Shown piece by piece: positions 26,043-33,814 of a DNA stretch of 64,000 bases (within the stretch, counting starts at the first letter, position 1; every line of letters begins with the position of its first letter). Location: the NCBI RefSeq assembly GCF_000969415.1, contig NZ_JZEX01000087.1, positions 1-64,000 of the forward strand, written 5' to 3'. Under the pieces are notes generated by a model. That model was given only the letters and a program-made list of their open reading frames with translations, did no database searches and had not been told where the DNA came from. The position numbers were made by a program, and so were the translations under genes. This DNA comes from Devosia geojensis (GTDB lineage Bacteria; Pseudomonadota; Alphaproteobacteria; Rhizobiales; Devosiaceae).

Positions 26043-27617
26043 ATGAAAATTGGTTCGGGAGCGAGCGCGGCTGCGGCGGGACGGTCGATCGTACATGGCC
26101 GCTATATGCTGCTCAGGGCCCTGGATGACCATCGGGTCGAGACGCTGGAGAACGCAGCCCTGCTGCAGGTCGATGGCCGAATCGCGCAGATCGGCAGCTT
26201 TGCCGAGATCGTCGGCGCCAATCCCGGCCTCGAGGTGCTGGGCGGTCCCGACGCCCTGGTCGTGCCGGGTTTCGTCAACAGCCACCACCATGTCGGTGTC
26301 ACGCCGGTGCAGCTCGGTAGCCCGGATCTGCCTCTGGAACTCTGGCTGACCCACCAGATCCGTCACAAGATTCCAGATCTTTATCTCGATACGCTCTTTT
26401 CCGCCTTCGAGCTGGTCGCCTCGGGCGTGACCGCGGTGCAGCATCTGGGACGGATGAAAGCGGCACCGGTCGGTGCGTGGCCGGAGACGGCGAGCGCGGT
26501 GATCAACGCCTACCGAGACCTCGGCATGCGCGTCAGCTATGCGTTCTGCAACCGGGACCAGCACCGGCTGGTCTATGCCGACGACGAGGTCTTCGTCCAA
26601 AGCCTGCCGGTCGGGCTGCAGGATGAAACCCGGTCGTTCCTCGCGCCGACGCACTTCCGGCTGGAGGACTTCGAGACCGAGTATTTGCTGCCGATGATGG
26701 AGCGCTTCGGCGTCCGCAACGATCCGCTGGTCCGCCTGTGGCTCGCGCCCATAAACCTGGAACGCGCGTCCGACCGGCTGCTGACGTTGACGGCCGAATG
26801 GGCCCAGCGTTACGGCATGGGCATTCACCTGCACCTGTCCGAGACCGCCTACCAGAAGGAGTTCTCGCGCCGCCGGTTCGGCAAATCGTCCGTGGCGCAT
26901 CTGGCCGACATCGGCTTTCTCGGTCCGCACCTGACGCTCGGCCACGGCACCTGGATCGACGAGGCCGACCTCGACCTCATCCATCGCCACGGCGTCTGCA
27001 TCTGCCATAATGCCAGTTCCAACCTGCGGCTGCGCAGCGGCATCGCGCCGGTGAATGCGTTCCTCGAGCGCGGCATCCCGGTGGCCCTCGGCATAGACGA
27101 AGCCGGCCTCAACGACGATCGCGACATGCTGCAGGAGATGCGGCTGGTCAAGCACCTGCACTGCGAACCCGGCCTCTACCGGCAGACCGTCACCCCGGCG
27201 CAAATCTTCCGCATGGCAACGGAAAACGGTGCCCGCGCGATCGGCTTTGGCGACGAGATCGGCAGCATCGCGGTCGGCAAGCGCGCCGATCTCGTCGTCC
27301 TCGACTACCGCAAGCTCGCCTATCCTTACCTCGACGAGGCCGCGGATCCCGTCTCTGCTCTCGTCTACCGCGCCAAGAGCGCGCACGTCATCGCCACCAT
27401 GATCGAGGGCCGGGCCGTCTACCGTGACGGCCGGTTCACCTTTGTCGACCGGGACGCGGCCCTGGCTGCCCTCTCGGCGGACCTCGATCGCCCGCTGCGC
27501 GCAGAGGAGGCAGCCCGCGCGGAATTCTCCAAGAAGATCCTGCCTCATATCAAGGCTTTTTACCGAGACTGGGAGCTTCCTTCGGGGGAACCCTGGTACC
27601 GGCTCAACGGCCGCTGA
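26043..27617 (+). CDS. Amidohydrolase, cytosine deaminase/TRZ-ATZ type (COG0402)
   Basis: A 524-residue metal-dependent hydrolase. The beta-strand 1 metal site reads FVNSHHHVG, the next is GIHLHLSET, then LGHGTWID and the aspartate-bearing LGIDEAGLNDDRDM. N- and C-terminal segments form the composite beta domain of the superfamily (ERADLVVLDYRKL-like end, here KRADLVVLDYRKL). Relatives deaminate or dechlorinate purines, pyrimidines and s-triazines or open cyclic amidines. It is longer than the usual 450 residues. A GntR palindrome in its promoter and divergence from GntR-1 place it in the heterocycle regulon. Substrate unknown. Confidence 0.88.
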   Translation: MKIGSGASAAAAGRSIVHGRYMLLRALDDHRVETLENAALLQVDGRIAQIGSFAEIVGANPGLEVLGGPDALVVPGFVNSHHHVGVTPVQLGSPDLPLELWLTHQIRHKIPDLYLDTLFSAFELVASGVTAVQHLGRMKAAPVGAWPETASAVINAYRDLGMRVSYAFCNRDQHRLVYADDEVFVQSLPVGLQDETRSFLAPTHFRLEDFETEYLLPMMERFGVRNDPLVRLWLAPINLERASDRLLTLTAEWAQRYGMGIHLHLSETAYQKEFSRRRFGKSSVAHLADIGFLGPHLTLGHGTWIDEADLDLIHRHGVCICHNASSNLRLRSGIAPVNAFLERGIPVALGIDEAGLNDDRDMLQEMRLVKHLHCEPGLYRQTVTPAQIFRMATENGARAIGFGDEIGSIAVGKRADLVVLDYRKLAYPYLDEAADPVSALVYRAKSAHVIATMIEGRAVYRDGRFTFVDRDAALAALSADLDRPLRAEEAARAEFSKKILPHIKAFYRDWELPSGEPWYRLNGR

Positions 27618-27697
27618 CGGCAAGCTGCCACGGACTGGAGAGCGTCCGGCAGGTCACCCTTGCGCAATCGACGTTTGCATATTTGGTAGGCACCGGA

Positions 27698-27757
27698 ATA
27701 TCCTGCACAGGATATCAACAACCATGGTTGACACCCGATATTCCCTTGGCATACCAT
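27698..27757 (+). promoter_or_regulatory. Promoter with two operators before the NMT1-type ABC importer
   Basis: TTGACA (27728-27733) lies 18 bp from TACCAT (27752-27757). A GntR-like TTGGCATACCAT (27746-27757) covers the -10. Upstream, ATATCCTG-CA-CAGGATAT (27698-27715) is a separate, perfect 8-bp-arm palindrome unlike the GntR sites, so a second regulator may act here. Confidence 0.5.
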
Positions 27758-27793
27758 CTGAATGCCAAGGGGATTGGCGAAACGGGGATGAAC

Positions 27794-28792
27794 ATGAAAC
27801 ACATCAGGAAGAGCGCATATTGGGCCGCGGGCATTGCGCTGGCCGGCGCCTTTGCAGGCCCGGTCCACGCTCAGGAGCTGACGCCGGTGACGGTCCGCCT
27901 GGCGTTCCTTGCCGGCGGCATCGACGCGCCGTTCTTTGTCGCTCTCGGCAAGGGCTATTTCGAGGAAGAGGGCCTCGACGTCGAGATCATCGACGGCGAC
28001 GGCAGCACCGGCACGATCCAGGCGGTCGGCAACGGCAGCGTCCAGCTCGGCAATGCCGGGCTTGGTGCCCTGGTCCAGGCGTCCGCCGCGGCAGACTTCG
28101 ACAACATCACCGCCGTCTTCGGGCTGGTGCAGAAGGATCCCTCGGCGATCATCGCCCTCGAGGGATCGGGCATCACCGAGCCCAAGGACATCGAAGGCAA
28201 GCGTTTCGCCACCGAGGCGGGCAATCTCTCGGACGGCATGATCACGGCCTTCGCCGAGGTGAACGGCATCGACATGGACACGGTCGAGATCATCATCACC
28301 GACAGCTACCAGCAGGCGCTGCTGCGCGGCGACGCCGACTTCATCAATGGCTGGGCCAACCCGGATGGCGACCATGTGGCGGCGTTCTCGCCGATCGAGG
28401 AGCCCATCCTCTTTGCCGACCACGGCGTCAACCTGCTGGGCTCCAGCGTCATCGTGCGCAAGGATTGGCTCGCGGAGCACGAGGAGTTGGTCCGCGGGTA
28501 CCTGCGTGCGCTGACCAAAGCGCATGCCGATGTGCAGGCCGATCCGCAGGAGGCGCTCGAATACTTCATGCAGGCCCGCCCGGACGCCGATGCCGAGGCG
28601 ATCGCGCAGGAGATTGAGGTGATGGAGAAGTACCGCCATACCGCCAGCACCGAGGGCAAGCCCTTCGGCTATGTCGATCTGGCCGATCTCGAGCTGACCA
28701 TTTCGCTGCTGGAGACCTATGCCGACGTCGAGCCGGGCGAGATCACCCCCGATGAGGTCTATACCGACGCCTACCTGCCGGCCGCTGAATAA
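27794..28792 (+). CDS. ABC transporter substrate-binding protein (NMT1/SsuA type)
   Basis: A 332-residue periplasmic protein with a signal peptide ending near GPVHA-QEL. The mature start VRLAFLAGGIDAPFFVALGK and the YFEEEGLDVEIIDGDGST block are typical of the NMT1/THI5-like family that binds thiamine precursors, sulfonates, nitrate, hydantoins and similar small polar molecules. The ATG at 27794 is preferred because GGGG sits at a proper distance; 27788 is an alternative. It heads the importer genes, with an SDR gene between it and the ATPase. Confidence 0.88.
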   Translation: MKHIRKSAYWAAGIALAGAFAGPVHAQELTPVTVRLAFLAGGIDAPFFVALGKGYFEEEGLDVEIIDGDGSTGTIQAVGNGSVQLGNAGLGALVQASAAADFDNITAVFGLVQKDPSAIIALEGSGITEPKDIEGKRFATEAGNLSDGMITAFAEVNGIDMDTVEIIITDSYQQALLRGDADFINGWANPDGDHVAAFSPIEEPILFADHGVNLLGSSVIVRKDWLAEHEELVRGYLRALTKAHADVQADPQEALEYFMQARPDADAEAIAQEIEVMEKYRHTASTEGKPFGYVDLADLELTISLLETYADVEPGEITPDEVYTDAYLPAAE

Positions 28793-28807
28793 ACCCGATG
28801 AGACCGA

Positions 28808-28830
28808 GGCGCCGCGCCTGTCGCGGCGCC
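28808..28830 (+). terminator. Intercistronic hairpin after the NMT1-type binding protein
   Basis: A perfect 9-bp stem GGCGCCGCG / CGCGGCGCC with a CCTGT loop, followed by TTCC, lies 16 bp after the stop and before the SDR ribosome-binding site. Confidence 0.6.
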
Positions 28831-28856
28831 TTCCGCTCCACCACAGGATCGCCACG

Positions 28857-29645
28857 ATGGATCTGGGACTGCGCGACAAGTGTGCGCTCGTATTGGGCGC
28901 CAGCCAGGGGCTCGGCCTCGGCGTTGCCAGGGCCCTGCTTGCCGAAGGCGCGCAGGTGGCGATCTCCTCTCGCTCGGCGAGTGCGCTCGAAGAGGCGCGC
29001 GACGCGCTGCCGGACGACCAGCGCTCCCGCTGCTTCATCGTGCCTGCCGATCTTGGCGCGGAGGGCGCTGCCGACGCGATCGCCGCCGCTGCCCGGCGTG
29101 AGCTGGGCGCGGTCGACATCCTCGTCAACAACAGCGGCGGACCGCCGCCGGGAAGTCCCAGCGCCACCTCGGTCGAGGAGGTAGAGCGCCAGTTCGCCCG
29201 CATGGTCACCCCGTTGCTGGCGCTGACGCTCGCGGTGGCTCCCGCCATGCGCGAACGCGGCTGGGGCCGCATCCTGACCATTGCCTCGAGCGGCATCGTC
29301 CAGCCCATCGCGCACCTGCCGATCTCGAATAGCCTGCGATCGGCGCTGGTCGGGTTCATGAAAACACTAGCCGGCGAGGTTGCAGCCGACGGCGTGACCG
29401 TCAATGTGCTCGCCCCCGGCCGCATCGCCACCGATCGGACGCGCAGCATCGACACCGCGCTTGCCGAGCGTACAGGCCGATCAAAGGAAGACGTCGCACG
29501 CGAATCCGCCGGGAGCATACCAGCCGGGCGCTATGGAACGGTCGAGGAGTTCGGCGCCGTCGCCGCTTTCCTTGCCGGCGCCGGCGCCAGCTACGTGACC
29601 GGCTCGATCATCCGTGTCGACGGGGGAGCCATCCGCTCGATCTAG
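28857..29645 (+). CDS. Short-chain dehydrogenase/reductase-like protein without the YxxxK pair
   Basis: A 262-residue Rossmann protein. The cofactor motif LGASQGLGLG, the NNSGG strand and the catalytic-serine region TIASSGIV are present, and it ends with YVTGSIIRVDGG. Where the catalytic Tyr-x3-Lys should be, the sequence reads PISNSLRSALVG, so the tyrosine and lysine are replaced by Ser and Arg. A group of divergent SDRs shares this change, and its chemistry is unclear. The gene sits between the binding protein and ATPase genes of the importer, which ties it to the imported compound. Confidence 0.8.
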   Translation: MDLGLRDKCALVLGASQGLGLGVARALLAEGAQVAISSRSASALEEARDALPDDQRSRCFIVPADLGAEGAADAIAAAARRELGAVDILVNNSGGPPPGSPSATSVEEVERQFARMVTPLLALTLAVAPAMRERGWGRILTIASSGIVQPIAHLPISNSLRSALVGFMKTLAGEVAADGVTVNVLAPGRIATDRTRSIDTALAERTGRSKEDVARESAGSIPAGRYGTVEEFGAVAAFLAGAGASYVTGSIIRVDGGAIRSI

Positions 29646-29686
29646 CGGAGGGTTGGCAGCAGCAACAACGTCGCGGAGGGTAAAGG

Positions 29687-30505
29687 GTGAACGACATGAG
29701 CATGAATGTGGAGGCTGCGGCGCCGGTCAAGCCTCACATCCGGATTTCGCGCGTTTCCAAGACGTTCAAAGGACGCAAGGGCGATGTCCACGCCCTCAGC
29801 GACATCGACCTGACCATCGGTCGTGGCGAGTTCGTCTCGGTCGTGGGGCCGAGCGGCTGCGGCAAGAGCACGCTGCTCATGCTGCTGTCGGGCCTGACCC
29901 CATACTCTCTTGGCAAGATCGAGGTCGGGGAGAAGCTCATCTCGTCGCCCAATTCCGACGTCGGCATCGTCTTCCAACAGGACGTGCTGCTCGAATGGCG
30001 CAGCGCCCTGCAGAACGTGCTGATCCAGGCCGAAATCCGCAAGGCGCCGCTCGAGGCGGCTCGCGAGCGGGCCCGCGAACTGTTGAAGATGGTGTCGCTG
30101 CAAGACTTCGAGAACGCCTATCCCAAGGAGCTCTCGGGCGGCATGCGCCAGCGCGTCTCCATCTGCCGGGCGCTTCTCCACAAGCCGCCTCTGCTGCTCA
30201 TGGATGAACCCTTCGGCGCCCTCGACGCCATGACGCGCGATCAGCTGCAACTCGATCTGCTGCGCCTATGCGCCGACAACGCCATGACCGTGTTCTTCAT
30301 CACGCATTCGATCTCGGAAGCCGTGTTCCTCAGCGACCGGGTAGTGGTGATGTCGCCGCGCCCCGGTCGGGTCGAGCGCATCATCGACATAGACCTTCCG
30401 CGTCCGCGGCGCTTGGCGATGCGCGAGGATCTCAAATTCACCGCCTATACCCGCGAACTGACCGAGATCTTCAAAGGTCTCGGCGTCTTCCGCGAAGAGG
30501 TTTGA
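29687..30505 (+). CDS. ABC transporter ATPase (SsuB/TauB type)
   Basis: The 272-residue ATPase energises the NMT1-type importer. Walker A is GPSGCGKST, the signature is LSGGMRQRVSICRALLH, and Walker B is LLLMDEPFGALDAMTR. The start is a GTG at 29687 behind GGAGGG (29675-29680). The permease follows after two bases. Confidence 0.92.
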   Translation: MNDMSMNVEAAAPVKPHIRISRVSKTFKGRKGDVHALSDIDLTIGRGEFVSVVGPSGCGKSTLLMLLSGLTPYSLGKIEVGEKLISSPNSDVGIVFQQDVLLEWRSALQNVLIQAEIRKAPLEAARERARELLKMVSLQDFENAYPKELSGGMRQRVSICRALLHKPPLLLMDEPFGALDAMTRDQLQLDLLRLCADNAMTVFFITHSISEAVFLSDRVVVMSPRPGRVERIIDIDLPRPRRLAMREDLKFTAYTRELTEIFKGLGVFREEV

Positions 30506-30507
30506 TC

Positions 30508-31326
30508 ATGGCCACCATCACCGAAGCCGCTCCGCCGGCACATCCCTTGCGCCTCTCGCTTCGCGTCCTCGGCAACATCTCTCCGGCCTTCTGGACCCTG
30601 GTCCTCCTGGTCGTCCTCTGGGAGCTCGCGGTGCAGATCAACCAGGTGCCGGTCTATATCCTGCCCGCGCCCTCGCGCGTGGCCGCAGAAATCATCGACT
30701 ACTGGCCGCGCCTGATGATCAACGCGGGCGTCACCGTCAGCGAAATCCTTATCGGCTTCGGTTGCGCCATTGCCGTCGGCGTGCCGCTCGCGGTGCTGGT
30801 CACCTATTCCCGGGTGGCCGAAAGGGCGATCTACCCGCTGATCGTCGCCTCGCAGACGATCCCCAAGGTCGCCATCGCGCCGCTGCTGATGGCCTGGTTC
30901 GGCTATGGGCTGACGCCCAAGATCGTCATCGTGGTGCTGCTCTCGTTCTTTCCCATCGTCATCAATTCGGTGGTGGGCCTCAAAGCGTCGTCGGCCGAGA
31001 TGCTCTACCTCGCCCAGTCCATGGGTGCGACGCCCTGGCAGACCTTCTGGAAGTTCCGCCTGCCGCAGGCGCTGCCCTACATCTTCGCCGGCCTCAAGCT
31101 TGCGACGGTCCTCGCGGTGATCGGGGCGGTGGTTGCCGAGTTCATCGGTGCCGACCGCGGCCTCGGCTATGTGATCGTCGTTGCCGGTTCGAGCTTCAAC
31201 ATTGCCCGCCAGTTCGCCGCCATCATCGTCATCTCGGCGATCGGCATGGTCTTCTTTGTCATCATCGAGCTCTTGGAGCGTCTCGTCGTGCCGTGGAAGA
31301 ACACGGCCGTGGTCGCAAGCGAATAA
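30508..31326 (+). CDS. ABC transporter permease (SsuC/TauC type)
   Basis: A 272-residue inner-membrane protein with six predicted helices. The EAA-type loop is SSAEMLYLAQSMGATPWQTF followed by PQALPYIFAGLK, as in sulfonate, nitrate and pyrimidine-precursor permeases. It forms a homodimeric channel with the ATPase upstream. A hairpin and then a DapA-family gene follow. Confidence 0.92.
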   Translation: MATITEAAPPAHPLRLSLRVLGNISPAFWTLVLLVVLWELAVQINQVPVYILPAPSRVAAEIIDYWPRLMINAGVTVSEILIGFGCAIAVGVPLAVLVTYSRVAERAIYPLIVASQTIPKVAIAPLLMAWFGYGLTPKIVIVVLLSFFPIVINSVVGLKASSAEMLYLAQSMGATPWQTFWKFRLPQALPYIFAGLKLATVLAVIGAVVAEFIGADRGLGYVIVVAGSSFNIARQFAAIIVISAIGMVFFVIIELLERLVVPWKNTAVVASE

Positions 31327-31330
31327 CGAA

Positions 31331-31352
31331 GGCGGAGGATCCTGCCTCCGCC
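31331..31352 (+). terminator. Hairpin between permease and DapA-family gene
   Basis: GGCGGAGG / CCTCCGCC with a 6-nt loop lies directly after the permease stop. It may be a processing or partial termination site within the operon. Confidence 0.5.
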
Positions 31353-31377
31353 AGTCCTGAAACGTGAGGAGCCACAC

Positions 31378-32310
31378 ATGTCCTACCGGCTGGATGAAAC
31401 CGCCTCGGGGGTCTACGTCATCGCCGTCACCCCCTTCACCGATGCCGGTCTTGTCGACGAAGCCAGCATCGACCGGGTGGTGGAGTTCTACCTGGAAAGG
31501 GGAGTCACCGGCATCACCATCCTCGGCATGATGGGCGAGGCCCACAAGCTGACTTCGGATGAAAGCCGGCAGGTGATGAACCGCTATCTGGCCCGCGTCG
31601 ACGGCCGCGTGCCGGTGGTCGTGGGCGTTTCCCAGCCTGGCACCGACCCTCTGGTCGCATTCGCCAAGGAGGCCATGGACGCGGGTGCCGCGGGCGTCAT
31701 GCTGGCTCCGGTCAACACCCTGCGCACCGAAGAGCAGATCCAGGGTTATTTCTCGGGCGTTCTCGATCGCCTCGGCAGCGTGCCGGTGGTGCTGCAGGAC
31801 TATCCGTTCGTCACCGGCGTCAACATCTCCGTCGACACCCTGCGCGTCATCTTCGACAGGTATGCCAATGTCGTCATGCTCAAGCACGAGGATTGGCCGG
31901 GCCACAGCAAGCTCACGCGCCTGCGCGCTTCTGCCGGCCGGCAGGTCAGCATACTGGTCGGCAATGGCGGCCTCTACTTGCCGCAGGAGCTGGCGCGCGG
32001 CGCCTACGGCGCCATGACGGGGTTCGCCTACCCGGAAATGCTGGTCGAGGTATGCGCGCACTTCGCCAGGGGGAATGCGGATCTAGGTGAAGACCTCTTC
32101 GACATCTACCTGCCGCTGCTGCGCCATGAGGCGCAACCGGTCATCGGCATTGCGCTGCGCAAGGAGCTGCTGCGTCGCCGCGGCGCCATCGCCTCGGCCC
32201 ATGTGCGTTCGCCCGGCCCGCGCCTTAGCGCCGAGGACCATCGCGAGCTCGACCGCCTGGTCGAGCGCCAGCACCGCCGGCTCGCCGGCGCCTCCCTGGC
32301 CGCGGCCTGA
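31378..32310 (+). CDS. DapA/NanA-family aldolase-type lyase
   Basis: A 310-residue TIM-barrel protein of the dihydrodipicolinate synthase family. The Schiff-base lysine is Lys169 in VVMLKHED and the catalytic tyrosine is Tyr142 in LQDYPFV. The family start YVIAVTPFTDAGLVD and the GITILGMMGEAHKLT loop are present. Members condense or cleave pyruvate with aldehydes, or decarboxylate and dehydrate 2-oxo acids. No lysine-biosynthesis genes are near, so a role in breaking down the imported compound is more likely than DapA itself. The RidA gene follows after nine bases. Confidence 0.85.
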   Translation: MSYRLDETASGVYVIAVTPFTDAGLVDEASIDRVVEFYLERGVTGITILGMMGEAHKLTSDESRQVMNRYLARVDGRVPVVVGVSQPGTDPLVAFAKEAMDAGAAGVMLAPVNTLRTEEQIQGYFSGVLDRLGSVPVVLQDYPFVTGVNISVDTLRVIFDRYANVVMLKHEDWPGHSKLTRLRASAGRQVSILVGNGGLYLPQELARGAYGAMTGFAYPEMLVEVCAHFARGNADLGEDLFDIYLPLLRHEAQPVIGIALRKELLRRRGAIASAHVRSPGPRLSAEDHRELDRLVERQHRRLAGASLAAA

Positions 32311-32319
32311 TCGGTTGCC

Positions 32320-32805
32320 ATGACGCGCGCCGATCTGCCTCCTCCGCCGCCACAGGCCGGCGCCTACCGGCCTGCCGTGATCGTGGGGAACATGGCTTAC
32401 CTTTCGGGATTTGGTCCGCGCGACGCCGCCGGAGGACCCCTGCGCGGCATGGTCGGCCGTGACCTCGATCTCGAGGCTGCAAGGGCCGCCGCCCGCAATG
32501 TCGGGCTCTCCATTCTTTCGGTGCTGCAGGAGACACTGGGCGATCTCGGCCGGGTGGCGCAGATCGTGCGGATCACGGGCATGGTCTACGCGGTGCCGGA
32601 CTTTACCGAACACCCCAAGGTGATCGACGGCTGCTCGCAGCTGCTGCTCGACGTCCTCGGCGAGCGCGGGGCGCATGCGCGCATGGCCTATGGCGTCGCC
32701 TCGCTGCCCAACGGCTCGCCGGTTGCCATCGACTGCTTCTGCCAGATCAGGCCTAGAGGTCCAGCACCAGCCGGTCGCTCCTGGCGCCCGAGCAGCAGAT
32801 CATGA
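32320..32805 (+). CDS. RidA/YjgF-family protein
   Basis: A 161-residue member of the Rid family, which hydrolyses reactive enamines and imines in the cytoplasm. The substrate-binding arginine region is seen as HARMAYGVASLPNGSPVAID, and LSGFGPRDA is the conserved first strand. The last 20 residues are an Arg/Pro/Ser-rich tail. The 3' end overlaps the convergent reductase gene by 53 bp. Rid proteins often accompany pathways releasing 2-aminoacrylate-like or ring-opened nitrogen compounds, consistent with this neighbourhood. Confidence 0.82.
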   Translation: MTRADLPPPPPQAGAYRPAVIVGNMAYLSGFGPRDAAGGPLRGMVGRDLDLEAARAAARNVGLSILSVLQETLGDLGRVAQIVRITGMVYAVPDFTEHPKVIDGCSQLLLDVLGERGAHARMAYGVASLPNGSPVAIDCFCQIRPRGPAPAGRSWRPSSRS

Positions 32806-33814
32806 TCAACTTGTTGGTCGCCTTCTCGCGCGGCGACAGGACGTTGTCCTTGTGGTCGCACTCGCCCTCGAGCACGACCGTCTCGCAGGTGCCGCACACC
32901 CCTTCGCGACAGGAATGGGCGACGCGCACGCCATTGGCTTCGAGGGTCTCCATGATGCTTTGTCCGGCGGGCACGAAGAACTCCTTGTCCTGGCGTTTCA
33001 AGACCACGGTGAAGTCCTGCGTCGGGCGTCCGTTGGTGCCGGCGAAGTGCTCGACATGCACGTTGTCCTGCGGCCGCCAGCCGGCGGACGCCTTGAACGT
33101 GTCGATCATGCGCGCGGGACCGCAGCAATAGACATGCGCGGCCTTCGGGATGCCGGCGGCGAGCTTGAGCAGGGGCATGACCTTGCCGGCCTCGTCGTCG
33201 AAATGGAGGTGCACGCGGCCGGGTTCCCGGGCGTCCAGCGCCTCGAGTTCGATGAGAAATGCCGCACTGACGCGGTTGCGCGCTGCATAGAAGAGCTTCC
33301 ATGGGCGCCCCAACGCCTCGAGCCGGCGGATCATGGAAAGGATCGGCGTGACGCCGATGCCGCCGGCAAAGAAGGCGCTGAGCTCGGCGTCCTCGACCAG
33401 CGGGAAGGTGTTGTGGGGCGGGTCGACCATGAGGACGTCGCCGACCTGCAGTTTCTCGTTGATGTAGGCGGACCCGCCGCGGCTGGCGACGTCGCGGTTG
33501 ACCGCGATGACGTAGCGGTCGCGCATCTCCGGCCCGTTGATCAGCGAATATGAGCGGCTGAGCCCGCCCGGGAGCTTAAGGTTGATATGCGCGCCGGCAG
33601 TGAACGCGGGCAGCGCCGCAGCATCATCCGCCACCAGCTCGATGGAGCGGATCGTCTCGGCGACTTGCCGGATGGCGTCGACCCGCAGGGCGAGCGGCTC
33701 CGCTCCGGCAGGCGTGGAGTGGCGTCCTGCCGCATGGTCGCCCGAAACGCCAGGTGTGGCGACATCCGACGCGTGCGCGCCGGATGCCATGGCGATGTCG
33801 AGGCCTTCGCTCAT
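32753..33814 (-). CDS. PDR/VanB-family oxidoreductase (Rieske oxygenase reductase)
   Basis: A 353-residue reductase with a flavin-binding barrel (about 35-140; SRSYSLINGP), an NAD-binding domain (about 145-250; AFFAGGIGVTPILSMIRRLE) and a C-terminal plant-type 2Fe-2S ferredoxin domain with CREGVCGTC and a fourth Cys in MICC. It passes electrons from NAD(P)H to the Rieske oxygenase encoded next door; the two genes overlap by four bases (ATGA). Residues 1-35 are low-complexity. Confidence 0.92.
   Translation of the reverse strand: MSEGLDIAMASGAHASDVATPGVSGDHAAGRHSTPAGAEPLALRVDAIRQVAETIRSIELVADDAAALPAFTAGAHINLKLPGGLSRSYSLINGPEMRDRYVIAVNRDVASRGGSAYINEKLQVGDVLMVDPPHNTFPLVEDAELSAFFAGGIGVTPILSMIRRLEALGRPWKLFYAARNRVSAAFLIELEALDAREPGRVHLHFDDEAGKVMPLLKLAAGIPKAAHVYCCGPARMIDTFKASAGWRPQDNVHVEHFAGTNGRPTQDFTVVLKRQDKEFFVPAGQSIMETLEANGVRVAHSCREGVCGTCETVVLEGECDHKDNVLSPREKATNKLIMICCSGARSDRLVLDL

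Noticed and set aside
25659-27623. Long minus-strand open frame opposite the amidohydrolase
   Set aside because: It mirrors the real plus-strand gene, is rich in Arg/Asp/His, has no family features, and arises from high GC at third codon positions.
27560-29518. 652-codon minus-strand open frame
   Set aside because: Spans antisense to two unrelated plus-strand genes and their intergenic hairpin, so it cannot be a real protein.
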